This document shows, piece after piece, positions 45,871 through 55,229 of a DNA stretch of 64,000 nucleotides. Position numbers and translations under genes: made by a program. The number at the start of each line of letters is the position of its first letter. Position 1 is the stretch's first letter. Source of the DNA: JAYRSJ01 sp041920215 (lineage in GTDB: Bacteria > Pseudomonadota > Gammaproteobacteria > Burkholderiales > Burkholderiaceae_C); the NCBI GenBank assembly GCA_041920215.1, contig JAYRSJ010000009.1, positions 1 to 64,000 on the forward strand, given 5' to 3'. A model generated the notes under the pieces. That model was given only the letters and a program-made list of their open reading frames with translations, was not told the origin of the DNA and ran no database searches.

Positions 45871-46572
45871 TCAGCGTTTCTCGCCCAGGGCCTTGACGGT
45901 GCTCATGCTCGACGAGCTGATGCGCACCTCGGGGCTGCCCCAGTACTCGACCTCGCCGATGCCGGAGACCTTGACCTCCAGCGCATCGCTGACCCACAGC
46001 CGCGCGCTGCCGATGCCGCTGATGCCGACCGCGGCGGTGTTGCTGCGCAGCTGCTCGGCGTCCAGCCGGCCCTTGCCCGAGACGATCAGGCGCATCGCCG
46101 AGACCCGGCCGCGCAGCTGGCCCTCACCGGCGCCGGAGATGATGAAGCTCAGCTGGCGCGCCTGCAGGTCGTCGAAGCGCGCCTGGCCGGCGCCGGAGAT
46201 ATTGACCTGCAGCGCCGCCAGCCGCACCGGCCCCGGCGCATGCACATCGCTGGCGCCCGAGAGCACCAGCTGCTGCAGCTCGCGCATCATCACCTCGACC
46301 TGCAGGCGCTGCGAGTTCCAGAACTTCCAGCCGCCGGCCGGACGTATCAGCAGGCGGCCGCCGGCCTGCTCCAGCTGCACGCTGCGCTGCACGTCCTCGT
46401 CGCCGTGGATGAAGACCTCGTTGCGCTCGCCCTGCACCAGGCGCAGCTGCGCGCTGCCGGCCAGCTCCAGGCGCTGCAGCTGTTCCAGCGCATAGAGCCG
46501 GCCCTCGCGCTCGGCCTGGGCCTGGGCGCTGGCCAGCGGCAGCAGCGCCATCAGCAGCAAGCAGGCCCTCAT
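45871..46572 (-). CDS. GIN-domain (DUF2807) exported protein
   Basis: 233 residues. Signal peptide about 1-19 (SAQAQ), then a head-GIN-domain beta-helix-like protein: repeated VSGxG/ISGAG turns (NISGAGQA, IISGAGEG, IVSGKGRL, GISGIGSA, KVSGIGEV), the hallmark of DUF2807. Such proteins are predicted to be periplasmic or surface, with possible adhesive or polysaccharide-binding roles; function unproven. Its ATG overlaps the stop of the LytTR regulator (ATGA), so it is the third gene of a kinase-regulator-effector operon. Confidence 0.88.
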   Translation of the reverse strand: MRACLLLMALLPLASAQAQAEREGRLYALEQLQRLELAGSAQLRLVQGERNEVFIHGDEDVQRSVQLEQAGGRLLIRPAGGWKFWNSQRLQVEVMMRELQQLVLSGASDVHAPGPVRLAALQVNISGAGQARFDDLQARQLSFIISGAGEGQLRGRVSAMRLIVSGKGRLDAEQLRSNTAAVGISGIGSARLWVSDALEVKVSGIGEVEYWGSPEVRISSSSMSTVKALGEKR

Positions 46573-47363
46573 ATCGACTGCTCCCGCAGCTTCTTCGAGA
46601 CCTCGCGGCTGGCGGTAAAGCGGCTGCCGTCCTGCATCTGCACCACCAGCTGCGAGTTCTCGTCCGGCGTCATCGAATCGACGAAGTCCAGGTTGACGAT
46701 GCAGCTGCGCTGCAGGCGCAGAAAGCGCTCGGCATCCAGGCGCTGCTCGAAGGCGGTGATCGGCAGGCGCACCAGATAGCTGCGGCCGCGGCTGTGGATC
46801 GCGGTGTACTTGGTGTCGGAGCGCAGGTACTCGATCGCCTCCACCTGCAGCGGAAAGATCTTGCCCTGGTCGCGCACCAGCACCCGGCGCAGCGGCTCGC
46901 TGTCGGCGCCCGGCGCCTGCTGCAGCGCGTCGAGCGCCGCGCCGGCCTGGCCCTGGCCCAGGCTCTGCAGCGCATGCTCCACCGCGTCGACAAAGCGCTC
47001 GCGGGCAAAGGGCTTGAGCAGATAGTCCAGCGCATGCAGCTCGAAGGCGGTCAGCGCATGCTCGTCATAGGCGGTGGTGAAGATCACCGCCGGCCGGTAG
47101 TCGCCGGGCGCATCGGCGCCCGATTCGGCCAGCGCCCGCAGCACCTGCAGGCCGCTCATGCCGGGCATCTGTATGTCCATCAGCACCAGATCGGGCCGCT
47201 GTGCGCGTATCTGCGCCAGCGCGCTGACGCCGTCGTGGCAGACGGCCAGCAGCTGCAGCTGGGGCAGCTCGCCCACCCAGTTGGCCAGGGCCTCGGCGGC
47301 CAGCGGCTCGTCCTCGGCGATCAGGCAGCTGTAGGTCTTGCCGTTGTTGTCCATCGTCATCAT
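46569..47363 (-). CDS. LytTR-type response regulator
   Basis: 264 residues from the ATG at 47363; ATGs at 47360 and 47354 are alternatives. Receiver domain (IAEDEPLAAEAL, phosphoacceptor Asp in LVLMDIQMPGMSG, lysine in YLLKPF) and a C-terminal LytTR DNA-binding domain (about 160-260; VEAIEYLRSDTKYTAIHSRG in part, RLQRSCIVNLDFV). Belongs with the sensor kinase just upstream, separated by eight bases. The very long open frame upstream overlaps the kinase and is not used. Confidence 0.92.
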   Translation of the reverse strand: MMTMDNNGKTYSCLIAEDEPLAAEALANWVGELPQLQLLAVCHDGVSALAQIRAQRPDLVLMDIQMPGMSGLQVLRALAESGADAPGDYRPAVIFTTAYDEHALTAFELHALDYLLKPFARERFVDAVEHALQSLGQGQAGAALDALQQAPGADSEPLRRVLVRDQGKIFPLQVEAIEYLRSDTKYTAIHSRGRSYLVRLPITAFEQRLDAERFLRLQRSCIVNLDFVDSMTPDENSQLVVQMQDGSRFTASREVSKKLREQSI

Positions 47364-47371
47364 CGTCGTCG

Positions 47372-48499
47372 TCAGCTGGTTTGCGGTATCCACAGGTCGA
47401 CCCGGAAGCCCGCGCCCGGCGCGGTGTGCAGGCGCAGCCGGGCCTGGCCCTCGTAATCCAGCGCGAAGCGGCGCTGCAGCGCGGCCAGGCCGATGCCGCG
47501 GCGCTGGCCGGCAGCGCCTTCGGCGGGCTGCAGGCGCTGCGGGTCGCAGCCCGGCCCGTCGTCCTCTATGCACAGCTCCAGCCCGGCATTGAGCGGGTTG
47601 CGGCGGCTGCGTATCGCGATGCGGGCGCCCTCGGTGCGCGGCGCCACGCCGTGCAGCACGCTGTTCTCGACCAGGGGCTGCAGCGACAGCGGCGGTATCT
47701 CGTCCTGCAGCGTCCCGGGGTCGAGCTCCCATTCGATGCGCAGCCGCGATCCCAGGCGCAGCGCCTCCAGGGCCAGGTAGTCGCGCACGAAGTCCAGCTC
47801 CTCGGCCAGCGTCACCCGGTCCTCGGTCTCGCGCTTGCTGGCCAGCACATAGCGCAGCATGGCCGCGAAGCGCAGCAGCGCCCCCTCGGCCGCCAGCGCA
47901 TCCTTGCGGGTCAGCGCGATCAGCGAGTTCAGCGTGTTGAACAGGAAGTGCGGATTGAGCTTGCCGCTGATCGCCGCCAGCTCGGCCCGCGCCAGCGCGG
48001 ATTCGGCCTGGGCCGCGGCCAGCGCGGCGGCGCGGGCACGGCGCGCGTTCAGCACTGCGGCAAAGCCGGTGGCCACCGCGGCATAGGCCAGCACGCCCCA
48101 CAGGCCGCGCCAGGCCATCGTCTGCGACAGCACCGCGCCGGCATGCTCCAGGCCGTAGAGAGCCTGGGCCAGCAGGAACTCGGCCACCTGCCAGAGCGCG
48201 CCGAACAGCAGGGCCGCCAGCGCATGCAGGGCCAGCTGGCCGGCCAGCGGCAGGCGCCAGCGCTGCAGGGCCTGCACCCAGCGGTAGACGCCGATGCCCA
48301 GCAGCATCGGCGGCCAGAGACTGAAGCTGGCCTGGTAGACCGCGGTCCAGAACTGCCACCAGCCCTGCTGCAACTCGGTGCCGGCCAGCACGAACAGCGC
48401 CCAGGCCAGCAGCCAGGCGCCGGCATAGCCCAGCCACAGCCGGCGCTCGCTGCCGGCGCGCGGGGGCTGGGGAGGGGGGCTGACCGTGGGGCTGGACAT
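47372..48499 (-). CDS. LytS/YehU-type sensor histidine kinase
   Basis: 375 residues. About four transmembrane helices (about 24-160) form the membrane part, followed by a short coiled segment, then the His_kinase domain with KLNPHFLFNTLNSLIALTR (phosphoacceptor His about 194) and an ATPase domain (LQPLVENSVLHGV, EDDGPGCD, GIGLAALQRRF). Such kinases pair with LytTR regulators; the partner is directly downstream, and the third gene is the GIN-domain protein, likely a target. Signal sensed is unknown. Confidence 0.92.
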   Translation of the reverse strand: MSSPTVSPPPQPPRAGSERRLWLGYAGAWLLAWALFVLAGTELQQGWWQFWTAVYQASFSLWPPMLLGIGVYRWVQALQRWRLPLAGQLALHALAALLFGALWQVAEFLLAQALYGLEHAGAVLSQTMAWRGLWGVLAYAAVATGFAAVLNARRARAAALAAAQAESALARAELAAISGKLNPHFLFNTLNSLIALTRKDALAAEGALLRFAAMLRYVLASKRETEDRVTLAEELDFVRDYLALEALRLGSRLRIEWELDPGTLQDEIPPLSLQPLVENSVLHGVAPRTEGARIAIRSRRNPLNAGLELCIEDDGPGCDPQRLQPAEGAAGQRRGIGLAALQRRFALDYEGQARLRLHTAPGAGFRVDLWIPQTS

Positions 48500-48615
48500 G
48501 GGCGCATCTTAGGCAAGCCCGGCGAGCGCTCGGGCGCCGGGGTGACCAAGTGCGGGACGGTGCGGCCGATCTGCGGTTCGGGGGCTTGGGGCGGCGGGCT
48601 CAGCCGGCCGGCCGC

Positions 48616-49332
48616 TCAGGCCTCGTAGCGGTAGCCGGCACCGTAGACCGCCCGGATGCGTTCGCTGCCGGCGCCGGCCTGCTCCAGCTTGCGGCGCAGG
48701 TTCTTGATATGGCTGTCCACCGCCCGCTCGGTGACCTGGCGGCTGTCCTCATGCACCAGCTCCAGCAGCTGGGCGCGCTCATAGAGCCGGCCGGGCTGAC
48801 CGGCCAGCACCCGCAGCAGGCGGAACTCGATGGGGGTCAGGTCAAGCAGCTGGCCCTGCCAGCTGGCGCGGCGGCCGCCCTCGTCCAGCTGCAGCGGCGC
48901 CTGCGGCAGGGCGGGAGGGGATGCCGCCGCACGGCTGCGGCGCAGCACCGCCTTGACCCGGGCCAGCACCTCGCGCGGGCTGAAGGGGTTCTTGGCGATG
49001 TAGTCGTCGGCGCCCAGCTCCAGGCCCAGCAGGCGGTCGGCCTCGTCGGCCCGGGCGGTCAGCATCAGGATGGGCACGCTGCTCTGGGCGCGCAGCGCGC
49101 GGCACAGGCTCAGGCCGTCCACGCCCGGCAGCATCAGGTCCAGCAGGATCAGCTCATGGCGGCGTGCCTGCCAGGCCGCCAGCACCGCGCTGCCGTCAGC
49201 CACGCACTCGGGCTCGTGGCCGGCCGCGCGCAGATAGTCGGCCAGCAGGGCGGCGAGCTTGGGCTCGTCCTCGACGACCAGGATGCGGGCCGGCCCGGGG
49301 TCCAGCGGCAGGGACTTGTGCGCATCAACCAT
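48616..49332 (-). CDS. OmpR-family response regulator (BaeR-like)
   Basis: 238 residues: receiver (ILVVEDEPKLA, phosphoacceptor in LILLDLMLPGVDG, lysine in DYIAKNPFSPRE) and a winged-helix DNA-binding domain (about 140-236; LTPIEFRLLRVLAGQPG, VDSHIKNLRRKLE). The receiver lysine is followed by NPF rather than PF, as in BaeR. The start at ATG 49332 overlaps the kinase end by eight bases. Divergent from an RND efflux operon, which it most likely controls. Confidence 0.92.
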   Translation of the reverse strand: MVDAHKSLPLDPGPARILVVEDEPKLAALLADYLRAAGHEPECVADGSAVLAAWQARRHELILLDLMLPGVDGLSLCRALRAQSSVPILMLTARADEADRLLGLELGADDYIAKNPFSPREVLARVKAVLRRSRAAASPPALPQAPLQLDEGGRRASWQGQLLDLTPIEFRLLRVLAGQPGRLYERAQLLELVHEDSRQVTERAVDSHIKNLRRKLEQAGAGSERIRAVYGAGYRYEA

Positions 49333-50722
49333 GGCTGGGCAGCTCCAGCTGCATCCACAGCCCGCCCAGCGGCGAAGGCCTGGCCTCCAGCCGGCCCTGA
49401 TGGGCCTGGACGATGCGCTGGCAGATCGACAGGCCCAGGCCGGCGCCGCCGCGGCGCCGGTTGCGCGAGGCCTCGGCACGGAAGAAACGGTCGAACAGGC
49501 GCGGCAGATGCTCGGGCGCCACGCCCGGGGCCGAGTCCATCAGGTCGATCACCGTGCTGCCGTCCTCGCGCCGGGCGCGCAGCTGCAGCGTGCCGCCGGC
49601 ATCGGTGTAGCGGCAGCTGTTCTCCAGCAGATTGTTGAAGAGCTGGCGCAGCCGGCGCTCGTCGCCGAAGGTGGGCAGGGGCTGCTCCGGCAGCTCCAGC
49701 TGCAGGCGCAGGCCGCTGCCGGCCAGGCGCTCGCCGAAGGCGCCGGCGGTGTCGGCGATCAGCGCCCCCAGGTCCAGCTCGCTCTTGCGGTAGGACAGCG
49801 CGCCGACATCGGCCAGCGAGAGCTCGTAGAGATCGTCCACCAGCTTGTGCAGCGTAGCGACCTCGCCCTGCAGCGAGCGCAGCGCCTGGGCATCGAGCTG
49901 GCGCACCCCGTCTTCCAGCGCCTCCAGCTCACCGTGCAGCACGCCCAACGGGGTGCGCAGCTCGTGCGAGACATCGGCCATGAACTCGCGTCGCATCGCC
50001 TCGTTGCGCTGCAGCGTGCGGGCCAGCTGGTTGAAGTCGCGGGCCAGCTGGCCCACCTCGTCGCCGCTGCTGCGTTCGGGCACATGGGCGCTGTAATCGC
50101 CCGCCGCCAGCGCATGGGTGGCGCGGGCCACCTGGCGCAGCGGGCGCAGCAGGCGACGCGAGGCCCAGAAGGCCAGGCCGGCCGCCAGCAGCAGCGCCCC
50201 GGCCCCCACCGCCCAGGCGACGCGAGCCTGGGCATCGGCAAAGCGCTTCTCGGCACCCGAACTGACCGATTCGAAGGGCGTCAGCACCAGCCAGCCCACG
50301 GTCAGCCCGTCGACCACGATGGGGCGCTCGATCGCGTCGGCCGCCGGCCGCTCGAAGCCGGCCAGGCGCTGGCGCTCGCTGTCCAGCAGCGTGAAGCGGC
50401 GCGAGGCGCCGGTCAGCTCGGCCGGCGTGTTGGCCGGCACCGGCCGGTCGGCCAGGGACTGGCTGCCATCGCCGGGCAGGGGGCGCAGCAGCCGGTACCA
50501 GAGCTCGGGCCGCTCGCGCAGAAAGTCCCAGCTGCGCTGGCGCAGATAGCCGGCGGTGACGCCGGGCACCGCCAGCTCCAGGCGGTTGACCGCCTGCTCG
50601 TTCAGATAGCCGAGGAAGTCGCGGTTCAGATTGACCTGGGCCGACAGGCCCATGGCCAGAGCCACCGCGATGGCGGTGCTCAGGACGGCGGCAAAGAGTT
50701 GGGTGGCGAGGCTCAGTTTCAT
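49325..50722 (-). CDS. Sensor histidine kinase (BaeS-like)
   Basis: 465 residues: N-terminal membrane helix (about 7-28), periplasmic sensor region of ~135 residues, second helix (about 165-187), HAMP domain, HisKA with ADVSHELRTPLGVLHGELEA (His about 251, shown in part) and an ATPase domain (NNLLENSCRYT, RGGAGLGLSI). The SHELRTPLGVL motif and layout fit BaeS. Starts at ATG 50722, 106 bases from the divergent efflux adaptor gene. Unlike the E. coli locus, the pair is read away from the pump genes, as a divergent regulator. Confidence 0.91.
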   Translation of the reverse strand: MKLSLATQLFAAVLSTAIAVALAMGLSAQVNLNRDFLGYLNEQAVNRLELAVPGVTAGYLRQRSWDFLRERPELWYRLLRPLPGDGSQSLADRPVPANTPAELTGASRRFTLLDSERQRLAGFERPAADAIERPIVVDGLTVGWLVLTPFESVSSGAEKRFADAQARVAWAVGAGALLLAAGLAFWASRRLLRPLRQVARATHALAAGDYSAHVPERSSGDEVGQLARDFNQLARTLQRNEAMRREFMADVSHELRTPLGVLHGELEALEDGVRQLDAQALRSLQGEVATLHKLVDDLYELSLADVGALSYRKSELDLGALIADTAGAFGERLAGSGLRLQLELPEQPLPTFGDERRLRQLFNNLLENSCRYTDAGGTLQLRARREDGSTVIDLMDSAPGVAPEHLPRLFDRFFRAEASRNRRRGGAGLGLSICQRIVQAHQGRLEARPSPLGGLWMQLELPSHG

Positions 50723-50828
50723 GGCTGGGGCCGCAGCGTGCGCGCAGCGCACGGCTGTCGCAAGCGAAGGCGTATTTGGGGCAGGCTCTTCAATCTCTCT
50801 CCACATTCTGGGTGCAGGATGCGGCGCC
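50723..50828. promoter_or_regulatory. Divergent promoter region between baeSR-like genes and the RND efflux operon
   Basis: 106 noncoding bases between the start codons. They must hold promoters for both operons and any BaeR-like binding sites. No clear inverted or direct repeat was recognised by eye. Confidence 0.5.
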
Positions 50829-52079
50829 ATGCTCAAGCCCATTTTGCCCCTGCTCCAGCCCCTGACCCTGGCAGCCCTGCTGCTGACGCTCGCCGCCTGC
50901 CAGTCCCAGGACAAGGCCGACGCCGCCGCCAAGCCCAAGGGCGGGCCGCCCGAGGTGGGGGTGATCACAGTGGGCAGCCAGGATGCGCCGCTGGAGCTGC
51001 AGCTGCCGGGCCGGCTCAGCGCCAGCCAGGTGGCCGAGATCCGGCCCCAGGTCAGCGGCATCGTGCTGCAGCGCCTGTTCAGCGAGGGCGCGCTGGTGCG
51101 CGCCGGCCAGCCGCTCTACCAGCTGGATGCGGCCAGCTTCGAGGCCGAGCGTGCCCGCACGGCCGCGGCCCTGCAGAAGGCCGAGGCCCAGCAGGCGGTG
51201 GCGGCCAGCCGCGCCGCCCGCGATGCCGAGCTGCTGAAGGCCGATGCGATCAGCCGCCAGGCGGCCGATGACAGCGCCGCCGCGCTCAAGCAGGCCGAGG
51301 CCGAGGTGGCCGTGGCCCGTGCGGCGCTGGAGGCGGCCCGGGTGCAGCTGGCGCGCGCGCGCATCGTCGCGCCCATCAGCGGCCGCATCGAGGTGTCCAG
51401 CGTCACCCCCGGTGCCCTGGTGACGGCCAACCAGACTCAGGCCCTCACCACGGTGCAGCAGCTGGATCCCATGCATGTGGACATCGTGCAGAGCAGTGCC
51501 GAACTGCTGCAGCTGCGCCGCCAGCTGGAGCCTGGCCAGGACGGAGCCGGCGGCCGCCCCGCCAGCAAGCGCATCCAGCTGGTGCTGGAGGACGGTTCGG
51601 TCCATCCGCAGGCCGGCGAGCTGCAGTTCAGCGGCGTCACCGTGGACCGCGGTACCGGCGCGGTGACGCTGCGCGCCAGCGTGCCCAATCCCAAGGGCAC
51701 GCTGCTGCCCGGCATGGTGGTCAGCGCCCGGCTGCTGGCCGGCGTGGACAGGGGCGTGATCCTGGTACCCCAGCAGGGCGTCAGCCGCTCGCCCACCGGC
51801 GAGGCCACCGCCCTGGTGGTCGGCGCGGGCAGCAAGGTCGAGCGCCGCCGCCTGCAGCTGCTGCGCGCGGTGGGCAATCAGTGGCTGGTCAGCGAAGGCC
51901 TGAAGGTGGGCGACCGGCTGATCGTCGAGGGCCTGCAGCGGGCCCGGCCCAACCAGGCGGTGACGCCGGTGCCGGCCGGCTCGGCCGCCAAGAAGGGCAA
52001 GGGAGAGGCCAAGGGCGAGGGCAAGCCGGCCGCGGCCGCCGCCGCAGCAGCCTCCGGCGCAGCCAGCAAGGGCGCCTGA
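50829..52079 (+). CDS. RND efflux periplasmic adaptor (membrane fusion) subunit
   Basis: 416 residues, AcrA/MexA type. Lipoprotein leader with lipobox LAACQS (Cys about 20), then PGRLSASQVAEIRPQVSGIV in part, the typical lipoyl/barrel-sandwich entry, a coiled-coil hairpin (about 100-160), ARIVAPISGRIEVSS, and the C-terminal membrane-proximal domain. The C-terminus has an extra Lys/Gly/Ala-rich tail (about 385-416). Links the inner-membrane pump to the outer-membrane channel encoded downstream. Confidence 0.94.
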   Translation: MLKPILPLLQPLTLAALLLTLAACQSQDKADAAAKPKGGPPEVGVITVGSQDAPLELQLPGRLSASQVAEIRPQVSGIVLQRLFSEGALVRAGQPLYQLDAASFEAERARTAAALQKAEAQQAVAASRAARDAELLKADAISRQAADDSAAALKQAEAEVAVARAALEAARVQLARARIVAPISGRIEVSSVTPGALVTANQTQALTTVQQLDPMHVDIVQSSAELLQLRRQLEPGQDGAGGRPASKRIQLVLEDGSVHPQAGELQFSGVTVDRGTGAVTLRASVPNPKGTLLPGMVVSARLLAGVDRGVILVPQQGVSRSPTGEATALVVGAGSKVERRRLQLLRAVGNQWLVSEGLKVGDRLIVEGLQRARPNQAVTPVPAGSAAKKGKGEAKGEGKPAAAAAAAASGAASKGA

Positions 52080-52082
52080 ACC

Positions 52083-55000
52083 ATGGCTTCCTTCTTTATC
52101 GACCGGCCCATCTTCGCCTGGGTCATCGCCATCGTGATCATGCTGGCCGGCGCCGGCGCGGTCATGACCCTGCCGCTGGAGCGCTATCCGGACATCGCGC
52201 CCACCCGCATCTCGATCAACACCAGCTACCCCGGCGCCTCGGCCAAGGCCATCGAGGACTCGGTCACCCAGGTCATCGAGCAGAACCTCAAGGGCATCGA
52301 CGGCCTGTTCTCGATCGAGTCGTCCAGCAGCGCCGCCGGCAATGCCAACACCCAGCTGAGCTTCGTCGCCGGCACCGACCCCGACCTGGCCCAGATGCAG
52401 GTGCAGAACAAGGTCCAGCAGTCGATCTCGCGGCTGCCGCAGGCGGTGCAGGCCCAGGGCGTGCGGGTCACCAAATCGGGCTCGGACTTCCTGATGGTTG
52501 TGACCCTGACCAGCGACGATCCGGCGGTCAGCTCGGCTGATCTGGGCGACTATCTGTCCAGCACGCTGCAGGACATCCTCAGCCGCATCGAGGGCGTCGG
52601 CGACGCCTTTGTGTTCGGTTCCGGCTATGCGATGCGCATCTGGCTGGACCCCGCAATGCTGCAGCGCTATGCCCTGGTGCCGGGCGATATCCGCGCGGCC
52701 CTGCAGGCGCAGAACACCGAGGTCTCGGCCGGCCAGATCGGCGCCCTGCCTTCGCCCGAAGGGCAGCGCCTGACCGCCATCATCACCGCACGCGCCAAGC
52801 TGCAGACGGCCGAGCAGTTCCGCGCCATCGTGCTGCGCGTGCAGCCCGACGGCTCGGCGCTGCGCCTGGGCGATGTGGCCCGGGTGGAGCTGGGCCGCGA
52901 CAGCTACACCACCAATATCCGCAGCAGCGGCCGCACCGCGGCCGGCATGGCCATCTACCCGGCCAGCGGCGCCAATGCGCTGACCACGGCCGACGCGGTC
53001 AAGAAGAAGCTGGCCGAGCTGGAGCCCTTCTTCCCGCCCGGCATGAAGGCCACCGTGACCTTCGACACCACGCCCTTCATCCGCGTCTCCATCGAGGGCG
53101 TGGTCAAGACCCTGCTGGAGGCCATGGTGCTGGTGGTGGCCATCATGTATCTGTTCATGCAGAACCTGCGCGCCACCCTGGTGCCGGCGATCGCGGTGCC
53201 GGTGGTGCTGCTGGGCACCTTCGGCGTGCTGGCCCTGGCCGGCTTCTCGATCAACAGCCTGACCATGTTCGGCCTGGTGCTGGCGATCGGCCTGCTGGTG
53301 GACGATGCCATCGTGGTGGTCGAGAACGTCGAGCGCCTGATGCGCGAGGAGGGCCTGAGCCCGCGCGACGCCACCCGCGCCAGCATGAAGGAGATCAGCG
53401 GCGCCCTGGTGGGCATCGCGGTGGTGCTGTCGGCGGTGTTCATCCCGATGGCCTTCTTCGGCGGCTCCACCGGCGTGATCTACCGCCAGTTCTCCATCAC
53501 CGTGGTCAGTGCGATGGTGCTGTCGGTGCTGGTGGCGATGACGCTGTCGCCGGCGCTGTGCGCCACCCTGCTCAAGCCGGTCAAAAAGGGCGAGCATGCG
53601 GCCCATGGCGGGCCCTTCGGCCGGCAGCTCGACTGGTTCTTCGGCGGCTTCAACCGCGGCTTCGAGCGCTTCACCGAGCGCTACACCGGTCGGGTGCAGT
53701 GGCTGACCCAGCGCGGCGTGCGCAGCTTCCTGGTCTATCTGCTGCTGATCGCCGGCATGGCCTGGATGTACAAGAGCCTGCCCACCTCCTTCCTGCCCGA
53801 CGAGGACCAGGGCGGCCTGCAGATCCAGGTGCGCATGGCCCCCGGCGCCACCGCCGAGCGCCTGGAGGGCGTGATGCAGAGCATCGAGGCCTATCTGGCC
53901 GAGCAGGACGAGGTGCTGTTCTACAACATCGTGCGCGGTGCCGGCGGCGACCAGGGTTCCGGCCAGGGCTTCATACGCCTGAAGGACTGGCAGCTGCGCC
54001 CCGCCCAGGCCCAGGGCGCGGCGGCGCTGGCCGAGCGTTTCAGCCGCGAGCTGGGCAAGCGGGTGCGCGACGCCAATGTCTTCGTCGTGCAGCCGCCCAC
54101 GGTGCGCGGCCTGGGCGGCAGCGCCGGCATCCAGCTCTTCTTGCAGGATCTGGGCGGCCTGGGCAACGAGGCCCTGATCGCTGCGCGCGAGCAGCTGATC
54201 GAGGCGGCCAACGAACGCCCCGAGCTGAACCGCGCCCGCAGCAACAGCCTGAGCGAGACGCCGCAGCTGCAGGTGCAGATCGACGATCACAAGGCAGGCA
54301 CCCTGGGCGTCAGCACCGCGGTGATCAACGAGACCATGTCGATCGCTTTGGGCGGCGCCTATGTCAACGACTTCATCGACCGCGGCCGCGTCAAGCGCGT
54401 GCTGCTGCAGGGCGAGGCCGCCTACCGTGCCGCGCCCGACAGCCTGCGGCACTGGTATGTGCGCAACAGCAGCGGTCAGATGGTGTCCTTCAGCGCCTTC
54501 GCCAGCAGCAGCTGGATCAACGGCCCGCGCCAGCTGGTGCGCTACAACGGCAGCCCGGCCTACGAGATCCAGGCCGACGTGGAGCCGGGCGTCAGCTCGG
54601 GCGCCGCGATGGCCGCGATGGAGCAGATCCTGCGCGAGATGCCGCCCGGCATCGGCTACGAATGGTCGGGCCGCAGCTACCAGGAACGCCTCTCCGGCGA
54701 CCAGGCGCCGCTGCTCTATGCGGTCTCGGTGCTCTTCATCTTCCTGTGCCTGGCGGCGCTGTACGAGAGCTGGTCGGTGCCCTTCAGCGTGATGCTGGTG
54801 GTGCCGCTGGGCATCATCGGCGCGCTGGCGGCCAGCCATCTGGGCGGACAGATGAACGATGTGTTCTTCCAGGTGGGCCTGCTGACCACGGTGGGCCTGA
54901 GCGCCAAGAACGCCATCCTGATCGTCGAGTTCGCCCAGACCCTGCAGCAGCAGGGCATGGGCCTGCTGGAAGCCACGCTGAAGGCCAGCCGCCAGCGCCT

Positions 55001-55229
55001 GCGCCCCATTTTGATGACCTCGCTGGCCTTCATGATGGGCGTGCTGCCGCTGGCCTTCGCCAGCGGTGCCGGCTCGGGCTCGCAGCGCGCCATCGGCGTG
55101 GGCGTGCTGGGTGGCATGGCCAGCGCCACGGTGCTGGGCATCTTCTTCGTGCCGCTGTTCTATCTATGGGTGCGCCAGCGTTTCAGCCGCAAACCGGCTG
55201 CCGCAGCAGCGCCGAAGGAGCAGCCGTGA
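52083..55229 (+). CDS. RND efflux inner-membrane transporter (AcrB/MexB family, HAE1)
   Basis: 1048 residues, full length. Proton-driven multidrug transporter. N-terminus FFIDRPIFAWVIAIVIMLAG is canonical (in part). The proton-relay aspartates appear in GLLVDDAIVVVENVERLM (about residues 405-420), and the lysine partner in LSAKNAILIVEFA (about 937-948). The F610-type and switch-loop regions were not assigned. Starts three bases after the adaptor stop; the stop overlaps the outer-membrane gene by one base. Substrate range unknown. Confidence 0.96.
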   Translation: MASFFIDRPIFAWVIAIVIMLAGAGAVMTLPLERYPDIAPTRISINTSYPGASAKAIEDSVTQVIEQNLKGIDGLFSIESSSSAAGNANTQLSFVAGTDPDLAQMQVQNKVQQSISRLPQAVQAQGVRVTKSGSDFLMVVTLTSDDPAVSSADLGDYLSSTLQDILSRIEGVGDAFVFGSGYAMRIWLDPAMLQRYALVPGDIRAALQAQNTEVSAGQIGALPSPEGQRLTAIITARAKLQTAEQFRAIVLRVQPDGSALRLGDVARVELGRDSYTTNIRSSGRTAAGMAIYPASGANALTTADAVKKKLAELEPFFPPGMKATVTFDTTPFIRVSIEGVVKTLLEAMVLVVAIMYLFMQNLRATLVPAIAVPVVLLGTFGVLALAGFSINSLTMFGLVLAIGLLVDDAIVVVENVERLMREEGLSPRDATRASMKEISGALVGIAVVLSAVFIPMAFFGGSTGVIYRQFSITVVSAMVLSVLVAMTLSPALCATLLKPVKKGEHAAHGGPFGRQLDWFFGGFNRGFERFTERYTGRVQWLTQRGVRSFLVYLLLIAGMAWMYKSLPTSFLPDEDQGGLQIQVRMAPGATAERLEGVMQSIEAYLAEQDEVLFYNIVRGAGGDQGSGQGFIRLKDWQLRPAQAQGAAALAERFSRELGKRVRDANVFVVQPPTVRGLGGSAGIQLFLQDLGGLGNEALIAAREQLIEAANERPELNRARSNSLSETPQLQVQIDDHKAGTLGVSTAVINETMSIALGGAYVNDFIDRGRVKRVLLQGEAAYRAAPDSLRHWYVRNSSGQMVSFSAFASSSWINGPRQLVRYNGSPAYEIQADVEPGVSSGAAMAAMEQILREMPPGIGYEWSGRSYQERLSGDQAPLLYAVSVLFIFLCLAALYESWSVPFSVMLVVPLGIIGALAASHLGGQMNDVFFQVGLLTTVGLSAKNAILIVEFAQTLQQQGMGLLEATLKASRQRLRPILMTSLAFMMGVLPLAFASGAGSGSQRAIGVGVLGGMASATVLGIFFVPLFYLWVRQRFSRKPAAAAAPKEQP

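Noticed and set aside
50790..54839. Open frame of about 1350 codons on the minus strand across the efflux operon
   Set aside because: Antisense to the adaptor and transporter genes; composition is His/Gln/Gly-rich and not protein-like.
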